Source: Nostoc linckia NIES-25
Lineage (GTDB): Bacteria; Cyanobacteriota; Cyanobacteriia; Cyanobacteriales; Nostocaceae
Direction of reading: 5' to 3'
DNA length: 64,000 bases
NCBI RefSeq assembly: GCF_002368035.1
Contig: NZ_AP018222.1
Location: forward strand, 1,797,836 to 1,861,835
Position numbers and translations under genes: made by a program. The notes beneath the pieces were generated by a model. The model searched no databases. It was not told the DNA's origin and worked only from the letters and a program-made list of their open reading frames with translations. Position 1 is the stretch's first letter. Each line of letters begins with the position of its first letter. Below, one piece after another: positions 25,926 through 34,138 of this stretch.

Positions 25926-26567
25926 ATGCAACTCATCACCTCCTTAGATATTAGAAATTCAGAATATTTATCAAAAAATCGGCTTATTAGTTACCATCAT
26001 CAGTTGCGCCTAATTTTTTCCCTGGGTAATCAGGTAAAAAATGTTTTAGAAATTGGGATTTTTAACTCGCTATTAACAGACCTTTTAAAAAACAATGGAT
26101 ACAACGTTAGCACTGCTGATGTTGACCCCAATCTTAAGCCAGACATGATTTTGGATCTGACAACGGATTTTTCTTTGCCAAAAGATAAATTTGATGCGAT
26201 CGTCTTATTTCAAGTGCTGGAACATTTCCCCTACGAACAGTCAGAACAAGCCTTAAAAAAACTTGCACAAGCAACAAACAAATTTTTGGTGATTTCAATT
26301 CCTTATTGCACTCAATATTTGTCATTGCAAATCAAAACTTCCTTCTCAGGTAGACCAAGGCATTTATTACTGAATGTGCCAAAATTCTGGAGTACAACGC
26401 CAGTGTGTGACGAGCATTACTGGGAAATGGGTCTCAAAGGATATCCCAAGAAGCGGATTTTAGACTCTGTTGCGAAAGCTGGGTTAACTGTCAAACAAGA
26501 ATATATCGATCCCACCTATCCGTACCATTATTTTTTGGTGTTAGAAAAAAATTCTCAGAGTATTTAA
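25926..26567 (+). CDS. Class I SAM-dependent methyltransferase
   Basis: The 213-residue protein has motif I VLEIGIFNSLLTDLLKNNG, an acidic end of strand 2 (STADVDPNLKPDMILDL), and the motif IV/post-IV region FDAIVLFQVLEHFPYEQSEQAL. This is a methyltransferase type 11 fold. The G-x-G of motif I is reduced to G-I-F-N, slightly unusual. The substrate is unknown. It is preceded by repeats and followed by htpG in the same direction, 184 bases away, so a shared transcript is uncertain. Confidence 0.78.
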   Translation: MQLITSLDIRNSEYLSKNRLISYHHQLRLIFSLGNQVKNVLEIGIFNSLLTDLLKNNGYNVSTADVDPNLKPDMILDLTTDFSLPKDKFDAIVLFQVLEHFPYEQSEQALKKLAQATNKFLVISIPYCTQYLSLQIKTSFSGRPRHLLLNVPKFWSTTPVCDEHYWEMGLKGYPKKRILDSVAKAGLTVKQEYIDPTYPYHYFLVLEKNSQSI

Positions 26568-26751
26568 GAGGGGAGTAGGGAAATCCGAATCATTAAATGG
26601 GGGCAAACAACGCTCAAGCAAGCAGCGATCGCTTAAGTTATGCTTTTAAAATCCTAATTGGTATCATGCTCTCATGTATTCTCCGGGTTTATCCCTGAAA
26701 GCAGAGGGCGATATCATCATTTCAGAATACTAACATCAAAGATTACTAATC

Positions 26752-28734
26752 ATGTTAGAACAAGGCACTATCAGTATTCATACTGAAAATATTTTCCCGA
26801 TCATTAAGAAGTCTCTCTACTCAGATCACCAAATCTTCTTGCGGGAACTGGTATCTAACGCTGTAGACGCCATTCAAAAGCTGAAAATGGTATCCCGCGC
26901 CGGAGATTACACGGGAGACATAGGCGAACCAGAAATCGTAATTGCCATTGACAAAAATAACAAAACCCTCTCGATCTCCGATAACGGTATCGGCATGACT
27001 GCCGATGAAGTTAAGAAATATATCAATCAAGTCGCCTTTTCTAGCGCTGAAGAATTTATCCATAAGTATCAAGGCAAATCCGACCAACCGATCATCGGTC
27101 ATTTCGGTCTTGGCTTCTACTCCTCGTTCATGGTGGCGCAAAAGGTAGAAATTGATACTCTTTCCTACCAAGAAGGAGCGCAGGCGGTTCACTGGAGTTG
27201 TGATGGTTCTCCAGCATTCACTCTAGAAGATTCATCCCGGACAACTCGCGGCACGACTATTACTCTGAGTTTGCAAGGAGAAGAAGAAGAGTTTCTCGAA
27301 TCAGCACGGATTCAAAATCTTGTCAAGACTTACTGCGACTTCATGCCAGTACCAATTAAGCTGGATGGGGAAGTATTAAATAGGCAAAAAGCACCTTGGC
27401 GAGAGTCTCCAAGTAACCTAACTAAGGAAGATTATTTAGAGTTTTACCGCTATCTGTATCCTTTCCAAGAAGAACCGCTGTTGTGGGTACATCTCAATAC
27501 TGACTATCCGTTTATCATCAACGGGATTTTGTATTTTCCCAAAATGCGACCGGATGTAGATGTTACAAAAGGGCAGATCAAGCTATTTTGCAACCAAGTT
27601 TTTGTTAGCGACAACTGCGAAGAAATTATCCCGCAATTTTTGATGCCGATGCGGGGTGTGATTGATAGCACCGATATTCCGTTGAACGTATCTCGGAGTG
27701 CATTGCAAGGCGATCGCACTGTCAAGCGAATTGGCGATTACATTGCCAAAAAAGTTGGCGATCGCCTCAAAGAACTTTTCCGCGACAACCGCGACCAATA
27801 CGCTAGCGTCTGGAAAGACCTCGGCACGTTTGTGAAATTCGGCGCCCTCAACGACGAAAAATTCAAAAAACAAATCGAAGACATCATCATCTTTCGCACG
27901 ACTGCCAAGCTGACAGAACAACCTGCTGCCCAAACTCCAGCAGTTGAAGTACAATCTGCCGAAGGCGATGCTTGGCAAGATGTCACTCCTGCTTCAGAAA
28001 ACTCAGCATCCACCACTCCTTACACCACGCTGAAAGAATACTTAGAACGCAACAAAGAACGCCACGAAAATCGGGTTTTATACAGCACCGATGAAGCAAG
28101 CCAAGCTACGTACATAGAATTACATAAAAATCAAGGCTTGGAAGTCCTGTTTATGGACTCCTTCATTGATACCCACTTCATTAATTTCCTAGAGCGGGAA
28201 TACAATGATGTGAAGTTTACGCGGGTAGACTCGGACTTAGACAATACCCTGCTAGAACAAGACAAAGCACAGGAAATTGTCGATCCCAAAACCAATAAAA
28301 CCCGCAGTGAGACCATCAAAGAGTTATTCGAGAAATCCCTCAATAAACCCAAAGTCAACATCCGCACCGAAGCCTTAAAATCAGACGATCCCCAAGGAAC
28401 GCCACCAGCGATGGTACTTTTACCAGAAATTCTCCGCCGCTTGCGGGAAATGAACGCCATGATGGCGCAGCAGACAGTAGATTTTCCCGAAGATCATATT
28501 TTGCTGGTGAATACTGCTCATCCGCTGATTCAAAATCTGGCGCATCTTAGCCAAGGTAATATCATTCAAGGTGATGGTCAATCGCCTACAGACCAGTTAG
28601 TAAAAATGATTTGCCAACACGTCTACGATTTAGCGCTGATGTCGCAAAAAGGCTTCGACGCTGACGGAATGAAATCTTTTGTTGAGCGATCGAATGAAGT
28701 ACTTACTAAGCTGACGGAACAAGCTAGTAAATAA
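26752..28734 (+). CDS. htpG: Chaperone protein HtpG (Hsp90)
   Basis: The 660-residue protein has the N-terminal GHKL ATPase: ELVSNAVDAIQKL with the catalytic Glu, SDNGIGMTADEVKKYINQVAFSSAEEF, and GHFGLGFYSSFMVA as the lid/glycine box. The middle domain has LNVSRSALQGDR with the conserved Arg. The C-terminal dimerisation part is present but short, as in cyanobacterial HtpG. It helps fold and protect proteins under heat, light and oxidative stress. The promoter region upstream shows no CIRCE-like inverted repeat that I can see. Confidence 0.97.
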   Translation: MLEQGTISIHTENIFPIIKKSLYSDHQIFLRELVSNAVDAIQKLKMVSRAGDYTGDIGEPEIVIAIDKNNKTLSISDNGIGMTADEVKKYINQVAFSSAEEFIHKYQGKSDQPIIGHFGLGFYSSFMVAQKVEIDTLSYQEGAQAVHWSCDGSPAFTLEDSSRTTRGTTITLSLQGEEEEFLESARIQNLVKTYCDFMPVPIKLDGEVLNRQKAPWRESPSNLTKEDYLEFYRYLYPFQEEPLLWVHLNTDYPFIINGILYFPKMRPDVDVTKGQIKLFCNQVFVSDNCEEIIPQFLMPMRGVIDSTDIPLNVSRSALQGDRTVKRIGDYIAKKVGDRLKELFRDNRDQYASVWKDLGTFVKFGALNDEKFKKQIEDIIIFRTTAKLTEQPAAQTPAVEVQSAEGDAWQDVTPASENSASTTPYTTLKEYLERNKERHENRVLYSTDEASQATYIELHKNQGLEVLFMDSFIDTHFINFLEREYNDVKFTRVDSDLDNTLLEQDKAQEIVDPKTNKTRSETIKELFEKSLNKPKVNIRTEALKSDDPQGTPPAMVLLPEILRRLREMNAMMAQQTVDFPEDHILLVNTAHPLIQNLAHLSQGNIIQGDGQSPTDQLVKMICQHVYDLALMSQKGFDADGMKSFVERSNEVLTKLTEQASK

Positions 28735-28890
28735 TGGGGCATGGGGCAAACAGGGTATGGGGAAAGGGAAAAGGGGAAAGATTAAATTTATTCCTTTTCC
28801 CTTTAACCTTTAACCTTTTCCCCTGCTCCCCCTGCTCCCCCTGCCTCCCCTGCCCCCCTATCCCCTCATCTCCCCATTCCCCTCTCCACT
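28735..28890. repeat. Purine/pyrimidine inverted repeat and CCCTGCTCC heptamers
   Basis: GGGAAAAGGGGAAAGATTAAATTTATTCC and a complementary CCTTTTCCC...CCTTTTCCCC block (28754-28827) form an inverted copy of the element at 5620 and 42500. CCCCTGCT/CCCCTGCC heptamers follow to about 28860. The block separates htpG from rpmB. Confidence 0.75.
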
Positions 28891-28952
28891 TCTGTTGTCT
28901 AAGCCCTAAAATGGAAAGGCTGTATTAAAATAACAATCTGGAGATAGTTGCT

Positions 28953-29189
28953 ATGTCTCGTCGCTGTGAACTAACTGGTAAGAAGGCGAATAACGCTTTT
29001 TCTGTTTCCCACTCCCACCGCCGTAATAAGCGCCTTCAGCACGCTAATCTACAAGTAAAGCGTGTTTGGTGGCCAAGCGGAAATCGTTGGGTGAAATTAA
29101 AGCTTTCTACTAAAGCAATCAAATCCCTAGAAACCAAAGGGATAGAAGCAATGGCAAAAGAAGCTGGTATTAACTTGAATCATTACTAA
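28953..29189 (+). CDS. rpmB: 50S ribosomal protein L28
   Basis: The 78-residue basic protein begins MSRRCELTGKKANNAFSVSHSHRRNKR and contains the L28 core KRVWWPSGNRWVKLKLSTKAIKSLETKG. The two cysteines typical of zinc-type L28 are absent apart from Cys5. Length is exactly that of cyanobacterial L28. GGAGA lies upstream of the ATG. A strong terminator follows. Confidence 0.97.
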   Translation: MSRRCELTGKKANNAFSVSHSHRRNKRLQHANLQVKRVWWPSGNRWVKLKLSTKAIKSLETKGIEAMAKEAGINLNHY

Positions 29190-29232
29190 TTTATACCTGA
29201 GACTTTTGTAGTAGAGAATACAGGTGATTTGT

Positions 29233-29265
29233 AGGGTAGCAACTGCTGTGCTACCCTATTTTTTA
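29233..29265 (+). terminator. Rho-independent terminator after rpmB
   Basis: AGGGTAGC (29233-29240) pairs with GCTACCCT (29250-29257), followed by ATTTTTTAT. Confidence 0.88.
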
Positions 29266-29315
29266 TATATGGCAAGGGATTAGTGTCCCATTAATTTTGC
29301 TACGTTGTGGGTGTT

Positions 29316-29500
29316 CAGATCCTCAACTTGTTTAAGATACAGCTGGCGAATTAGAGGTGACACCCCTCATTGAACGATTTTTCGTCATTCCACCCGATGT
29401 AGAGACGTAGCATTGCTACGTCTCTACAAACCAATTTGTGGCTCGACGAGGGGGCTGACCCTCTATTCGCCAGCTGCATCCTTTAAAAAGTCGGGGATCT
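29316..29500. repeat. Composite inverted-repeat element, full copy
   Basis: The left arm (AGATCC...ACAGCTGGCGAATTAGAGG) is the imperfect complement of the right arm (CCCTCTATTCGCCAGCTGCATC...GGGATCT). It encloses the GTAGAGACG hairpin at 29399-29427. The half from 29382 on is repeated in inverse orientation at 15855-15972. No coding capacity; this resembles a MITE. Confidence 0.75.
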
Positions 29501-29846
29501 ATAACGTAAAACCCCGATACAAAAAGATTTTTAAAGCTATTGCCTATTAGACAGTGGTTGATTCAGAGTTTTCCAACTATGCTCTTGCAGAGTGCGGTAG
29601 TTAGCCTTAAAATAAAACTACGGTAAATCGATAGGTTTATAGTAGTTTATTCTGCCGAAGGAGATGATCGCAAAACTCACTCAAAACTAACTCTCTTTGC
29701 TGAAAGACTTTAGAAAACTTTACATTTAATAAATGAAAAAAGTTTTCAATAAGTCTGGTAATATATCTTTGGGCTTATTGATATAGATATTCATTAAGCT
29801 TGTTATATGTTTCAGCTAATTGCAAACTTTATCAGGAGATAAGACC

Positions 29847-30060
29847 ATGACAAGCGTGACTGCTCAAAGACCAAAGTCGATTGCTTGGTGGGTAACCCTC
29901 AGGAAGACTTTAGGGCACTGATGTTGTTCATGCTGGGTTGATTGTCTTCTAGGTAAGGAGCAATGATAATGACTTTCTTCCGATCGCCAAATACGACTTT
30001 GCACAACCGATGTATAAGCAGGGACGCCTGATTTGGCAACCTTGGAATTTCGTGTTGGCT
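29847..30060 (+). pseudogene. Remnant of an IsiA/CP43-type chlorophyll-binding protein gene (probable isiA)
   Basis: A good ribosome-binding site (AGGAG) precedes an ATG whose frame reads MTSVTAQRPKSIAWW and then breaks. In shifted frames the sequence continues with LGTDVVHAGLIVF (29908-29953), AKYDFAQPMYKQG (about 29985-30023) and a worn LATLEFRVG at 30034-30060. Laid end to end these follow the N-terminal 80 residues of CP43', where GKLLGxHVAHAGLIVF and YDPxxPMYEQGLILLPHLATLG occur. Small insertions and deletions have destroyed the frame and the remaining 250 or so residues are missing. It lies directly before flavodoxin, the normal position of isiA in an isiAB operon. Confidence 0.75.
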
Positions 30061-30197
30061 TAGATTCGAGATTTAGAATTGAGAATTTTTCTCTTAAAGA
30101 TTTCGATAAATCTAGCTATCGCGATTGTGCTTCAAATTGAGATTAGCGATCATTGCGGAAATTATTGCGATCGCAAAACTTTATATCAGGTGTAAAC

Positions 30198-30710
30198 ATG
30201 TCGAAAAAAATAGGTCTGTTCTACGGTACTCAAACCGGTAACACTGAATCTGCTGCCGAGCAAATTCGAGATGAGTTTGGTGGTGATGTTGTAACGCTAC
30301 ATGCGATATACGAGGCTGATGCTTCTACTTTTGATGAATACGAATTGCTAATTATTGGTTCTCCTACTTGGGATATTGGTCAACTTCAAAGCGATTGGGA
30401 AAGCTTTTTCCCCGATCTCGATGAAATCGATTTTAGTGGTAAGTTGGTCGCCTATTTTGGTGATGGAGACCAATTTGGTTATGCAGATAATTTTCAGGAT
30501 GCAATTGGGATTCTGGAAGAAAAAATTTCCCAAAAAGGTGGGAAAACTGTTGGTTATTGGTCAACAGATGGATATGATTTTAATGAATCTAGAGCTTTGA
30601 AAAATGGCAAGTTTGTTGGGTTGGCACTTGATAACGGTAGCCAATCTGATTTAACAGAAGAGCGAATTAAAACTTGGGTCGCTCAGTTAAAGACAGAATT
30701 TAGTTTGTAG
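30198..30710 (+). CDS. isiB: Flavodoxin
   Basis: The 170-residue FMN electron carrier replaces ferredoxin when iron is short. The phosphate-binding loop TQTGNTES is near the start, followed by GSPTWDIGQLQSDWESF (first isoalloxazine loop, Trp), and FGDGDQFGYADNFQDAIG with the second loop Tyr. The long-chain insertion WSTDGYDFNESRAL is typical of cyanobacterial flavodoxin. The ATG at 30198 with CAGG upstream is chosen over an upstream in-frame start 15 codons earlier. It sits immediately after the remnant of an isiA-type gene, so its transcription may still depend on the old iron-regulated promoter. Confidence 0.96.
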   Translation: MSKKIGLFYGTQTGNTESAAEQIRDEFGGDVVTLHAIYEADASTFDEYELLIIGSPTWDIGQLQSDWESFFPDLDEIDFSGKLVAYFGDGDQFGYADNFQDAIGILEEKISQKGGKTVGYWSTDGYDFNESRALKNGKFVGLALDNGSQSDLTEERIKTWVAQLKTEFSL

Positions 30711-30741
30711 AAATTAAGGGCGTACAACTGTACGTTCAAGT

Positions 30742-30870
30742 AACAATTCAGAAGTCAGAAGTCAGAAGTCAGAAGTCTTAATACCCAAAATGAACAATTA
30801 AAAAATCAAGAAATAATAGTAGACTTGATTTTCCAATTATTCTGAATCCTGAATTCTGACTCCTGAATTC
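30742..30870. repeat. AGAAGTC heptamer repeats and GAATTC(A/C)TGAnTTC repeats
   Basis: Four AGAAGTC heptamers lie at 30750-30777, and TGAATCCTGAATTCTGACTCCTG repeats at 30842-30868 are partly complementary. This is spacer between flavodoxin and the hydrolase-fold gene. Confidence 0.75.
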
Positions 30871-30908
30871 TTTTTGAGAAATTGATAATTGAGAACTTAT
30901 AGGTATTT

Positions 30909-31661
30909 ATGTCTGATTCATTTGATGTTTTGTGGTTAAGTGCTAGTTCTATTTTGCAGCGTTTCGATCGCCCATTAGTTCAATATTTATCCAGGCATAT
31001 GAGAATTGCCCATTGGGAATACCAGCAAAGTCAAGATGAAGGTAGTTCCATAGACCAAGCTGTAGAGTTGTTGTATGAATTTTTAGAATACAGCGATCGC
31101 TCTGTGCATTTAGCTGGACATGGTATGGGTGGTGCGGTTGCTTTAAGCTTTGCTCGGCGGTATCCCCAAAAAGTGCGATCACTAACTCTACTCGCTGTAT
31201 CATCTCAACCCGCCAACACTTGGCACGCTCACTATTACTTTCAGCGGCAACTTTTTAGCATCAGCCGCGAACAAATTTTGGCAAGCAGCGCTCGTAGTCT
31301 TTTTGGAAATCAACCACCTCACACTGCTAAAAAGTTAGTAGCTGCCTTAGATAAAGATTTAGAACAATCTCCTACGCCACACTCTTTATTTAAGTTAGTT
31401 TATTTACCCAAAGGTGGAGTTTCTATGCCAATGATAATATGTGGCTGCAAGACCGATCCAATTGTTAGCTCACCTGCTTTGTATGACTGGTTAAATTGGC
31501 TCAAGCCAGAAGATAAACTTTGGGAATGCCCGCAAGGCTATCATTTCTTTCACTACTTTTATCCCCAAGAGGTTGGCGAACAAATTTTGCATTTTTGGGA
31601 ACGCCACGATTTACATTTAGTGAAGGCATCTGCACTAACTTTTAGCACTTCTAAAAGTTAG
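30909..31661 (+). CDS. Alpha/beta-hydrolase-fold protein of the isi cluster, nucleophile replaced by Gly
   Basis: The 250-residue protein has an alpha/beta-hydrolase layout. VHLAGHGMGGAVALSFARRYP (67-87) marks the nucleophile elbow. A late GCKTDPIVS carries the acid, and QGYHFFHYFYP a candidate histidine. The elbow should read G-x-S-x-G; here it is G70-H-G72-M-G74, so the serine is glycine. The protein is therefore unlikely to be a serine hydrolase unless another residue serves. Genes for such proteins follow isiB in several cyanobacteria (isiC). Function is not known to me. It is about 200 bases downstream of flavodoxin on the same strand. Confidence 0.75.
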   Translation: MSDSFDVLWLSASSILQRFDRPLVQYLSRHMRIAHWEYQQSQDEGSSIDQAVELLYEFLEYSDRSVHLAGHGMGGAVALSFARRYPQKVRSLTLLAVSSQPANTWHAHYYFQRQLFSISREQILASSARSLFGNQPPHTAKKLVAALDKDLEQSPTPHSLFKLVYLPKGGVSMPMIICGCKTDPIVSSPALYDWLNWLKPEDKLWECPQGYHFFHYFYPQEVGEQILHFWERHDLHLVKASALTFSTSKS

Positions 31662-32153
31662 TTTGGAAGAAAGATTCAGAATTATAAATCAATTAGGGTA
31701 TTTATATGTGCCAATAAAACGCAAATTTATACTAAATTATGATAGGAGCAAAAAGAAGGTTTCTGCCTCAACTTTTGAATTCAGAATTCTGCTGTAAATT
31801 TTCAAAAAGACTGCTAGCAAAAATTTATATTTGCTAGTAGTTCGGGCGGTGGTAATAAATACTATCGTCCTCTTTGTGCTGCTTATTTTTAATAATTAAC
31901 TTTTGTAAACAGAATTACTTAATAGAAAATATTTTCAATAAACTAAATTTGTAATCTCAATTATTGGTAATAAGTTCAATAAGCTTAGATGTCTGATGAC
32001 ATGCAATGAATTGGAAGAAGCTCTCCAAACACCTTAAAAGGCTTCATATCCAAGCTGATGCAGCTGATTTGCTCCACTAACAGGACATTTCAATTCTGAA
32101 ATCATAACCAAGTAATTGAGTATTGTTAGCAACAACTAAGAGCAAGCTTAACA
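31662..32153. other. Upstream region of the truncated CP43'-type gene
   Basis: No gene is seen. The segment 31930-31987 (TTTTCAATAA ... TTCAATAAGCTTAG) resembles the region ahead of the first CP43' remnant (29742-29801, TTTTCAATAA ... TTCATTAAGCTTG). It may be a shared iron-responsive control region (inference). Confidence 0.4.
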
Positions 32154-32576
32154 ATGCAGACATACGGCAATCCCAACGTCGAATTTGATTGGTGGAATGG
32201 TAACGCCCGCTTCGCCAACCTTTCTGGCTTATTTATCGGCGCTCATGTGGCACAAGCGGCGCTGACGACACTCTGGGCTGGGGCATTTACATGGTTTGAA
32301 ATCTCTCGCTACAACCCCGATTTACCGATGGGGGAACAGGGACTAATTTTGCTACCCCACTTAGCAACTTTGGGTTTTGGTGTGGGTGCAGATGGTCAGG
32401 TAATCGATACTTACACCTATTTTGTTATCGGCGCTTTGCACTTAATTTCTTCAGCAGTCCTTGGTGCAGGGGCACTTTTCCACACCTTCAAAGCTCCAAA
32501 AAACTTAAAAGATGCCAGTGGTAACGCTCGGAAATTTCATTTTACATTCAAATTGACTATTGTAGAGAAACATTGA
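32154..32576 (+). pseudogene. Truncated IsiA/CP43'-type chlorophyll-binding protein gene
   Basis: The 140-residue frame begins with a clean CP43' N-terminus. FDWWNGNARFANLSGLFIGAHV, the helices around LTTLWAGAFTWFEISRYNP, LPMGEQGLILLPHLATLGFGVG and ALHLISSAVLGAGALFHTF are all recognisable. It matches up to SGNARKFHF and then ends in about ten unrelated residues and a stop. IsiA is about 340 residues with six membrane helices, so four helices and their chlorophyll ligands are lost. Unlike the remnant at 29847 the remaining frame is undamaged, suggesting a recent 3' deletion or a retained short protein. A terminator follows within 75 bases. Confidence 0.8.
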
Positions 32577-32649
32577 CTCAGCAAATCATTCTAAATTCTG
32601 ACTTTTCGTGTTAATTGGCTTTCGCTCAACCCTAGCTAAATAAACTCTT

Positions 32650-32689
32650 ATGCCTGCGGAGCAAAGCAGTGAACTGCGGGCATTTTTTT
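32650..32689 (+). terminator. Hairpin terminator
   Basis: ATGCCTGCGG (32650-32659) pairs, with G-U pairs, with CTGCGGGCAT (32674-32683), followed by seven T residues. It ends the truncated CP43'-type gene. Confidence 0.8.
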
Positions 32690-32711
32690 GGAATTTTCAT
32701 GAGGGTAACTA

Positions 32712-32987
32712 ATGTTGGCTATGATTTTGTGCGCTTTTTGCACTTGGACAATTATAGTTCTATTTGTTTCTAGTGTTTGGTTAACCTTGAAAAAAGGGGT
32801 AATTTATATAAAAAATTTGCATCAAATTCCTTGTTCTGGTTGTGATTATTTTACCAATGATTACCGTCTTAAATGTACTGTACACCCGGTAAAAGCTTGT
32901 TCAGAACAAGCGATTGGTTGTATCGACTTTGAACCAAAAACTTCTGTCTGTAATGCTTGCCAGAAAGGACGGCGAAAGCTTTGTTAA
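32712..32987 (+). CDS. Small cysteine-rich single-pass membrane protein
   Basis: The 91-residue protein has a hydrophobic N-terminal helix (about 3-24), then a soluble part with eight cysteines: CSGCDYF, LKCTVHPVKACSEQAIGC, VCNACQKGRRKLC. The paired C-x-x-C motifs could bind a metal or form disulfides. The ATG follows GAGGGTAACTA, a plausible ribosome-binding site. I do not recognise a named family. Its place next to the iron-stress genes suggests, without proof, a role in metal or redox handling. Confidence 0.7.
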   Translation: MLAMILCAFCTWTIIVLFVSSVWLTLKKGVIYIKNLHQIPCSGCDYFTNDYRLKCTVHPVKACSEQAIGCIDFEPKTSVCNACQKGRRKLC

Positions 32988-33537
32988 ATAGCTGAGCAAT
33001 ATTTTGAGATTGCGATCGCACTTATAAAATTGAGGTGTTTTGGGGTTGCGATCGCTAGACCTCAAAGCAACAGAATTTAGAAATTAATATATTGAAAAAT
33101 ATAGAGCAAAACTTATCTGAATTACTTTCATTTCAAAAAACTGAAATAAGCCCTTATTCTCAAAATAAATCGCTTTCTGAAACTCAAGAAGTATTCTATG
33201 TTTCAATATGATTTAATTTTTTATCAACAATCGAGACTTGCCTTGATAACTTGCTGAGTCTGCCACCAATTGAAAAAACCTATTTAATTAAAATCAAATA
33301 TTCCAGTCTAAAGAAATGAATATTATAAATTTAATTCTTTCTCAAGAAGATTGATTTTTTGGTAATTTTTTATTGCTCATGCTAGAAAAAATTTTCTAAA
33401 TATTTTTGTTTTGTAAAGTTTTTTAAGATTAGCAGTCAGTTAGTCTAGAAAATGGTAAAAGTTCGATAATAAAAAAGATTGACGTAGCTATTTTTGGTTT
33501 CTCAATCCTGTAACCTTATTTGTACTCTGCAACAATT
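32988..33537. other. AT-rich spacer with a HIP1-containing hairpin
   Basis: No gene is seen in 550 bases. Two GCGATCGC octamers and a weak hairpin TTGAGGT...AGACCTCAA (33031-33066) are present. The remainder is AT-rich without frame. Confidence 0.5.
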
Positions 33538-33768
33538 ATGCAAAATCTTACCAGAATTACTCGCAATCCTGAAGTGATGGGCGGCAAACCCTGTATTCGG
33601 GGAATGCGTGTTACTGTTGGTACTATCGTTGGCTTAATGGCATCTGGACATAGTAATAGTGAGATTCTCAAAGCATATCCCTACCTCGAAGAAGCCGACA
33701 TCTATGAAGCACTTGCGTATGCTGCGTGGCGAGCTGAAGAGATTGAAGTTCCTCTCACAAGTGCATGA
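33538..33768 (+). CDS. DUF433 antitoxin
   Basis: The 76-residue protein matches DUF433: ITRNPEVMGGKPCIRGMRVTVGTIVGLMASG, then EILKAYPYLEEADIYEALAYAAWRAEE. DUF433 proteins are winged-helix-like antitoxins usually paired with DUF5615 PIN-like toxins. The ATG at 33538 is used in place of a TTG six codons earlier. Its stop overlaps the next start as ATGA, the classic coupling of such pairs. The toxin partner here carries a nonsense codon, so this antitoxin may now be an orphan. Confidence 0.9.
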   Translation: MQNLTRITRNPEVMGGKPCIRGMRVTVGTIVGLMASGHSNSEILKAYPYLEEADIYEALAYAAWRAEEIEVPLTSA

Positions 33769-34136
33769 AAATTTTGATTGATATGAACCTTTCCCCTGAT
33801 TGAGTTGCAGTTTTTGACAAATACAATATTTCTGCTGTCCATTGGTCTACCGTTGGCGATCCCCGTGAGAAAGATTCAGTAATTATGGAATGGGGAAGAA
33901 CTAATGGATATATCGTCTTTACTCACGATTTAGACTTCGGTTCCCTACTAGCTGCAACAAGTATCGATACTCCCAGTGTCATTCAGGTTCGTACTCAGGA
34001 TGTTTTGCCAAACAGTATCGAAAATCTAGTCATTTCAGCCCTAAATCAGTTTGAGTCTTCACTAGAAACAGGAGCATTGGTCACTGTCGATCGAACCCAA
34101 TCCAGAGTTCGTATTTTACCAATTAGACGCGGATAG
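33765..34136 (+). pseudogene. DUF5615 PIN-like toxin gene with an in-frame TGA
   Basis: Reading from the overlapping ATG gives MKILIDMNLSPD, a TGA at 33801-33803, then VAVFDKYNISAVHW...GDPREKDSVIMEWGRTNGYIVFTHDLDFGSLLA to the TAG at 34134. Family members have the same LSPxW start, so one base change (TGG to TGA) accounts for the stop. The rest of the frame (110 residues) is intact, which points to a recent loss. A shortened protein could restart at the Met in VIMEW (33885), but it would lack the first catalytic Asp. Confidence 0.85.
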
Positions 34137-34138
34137 TT

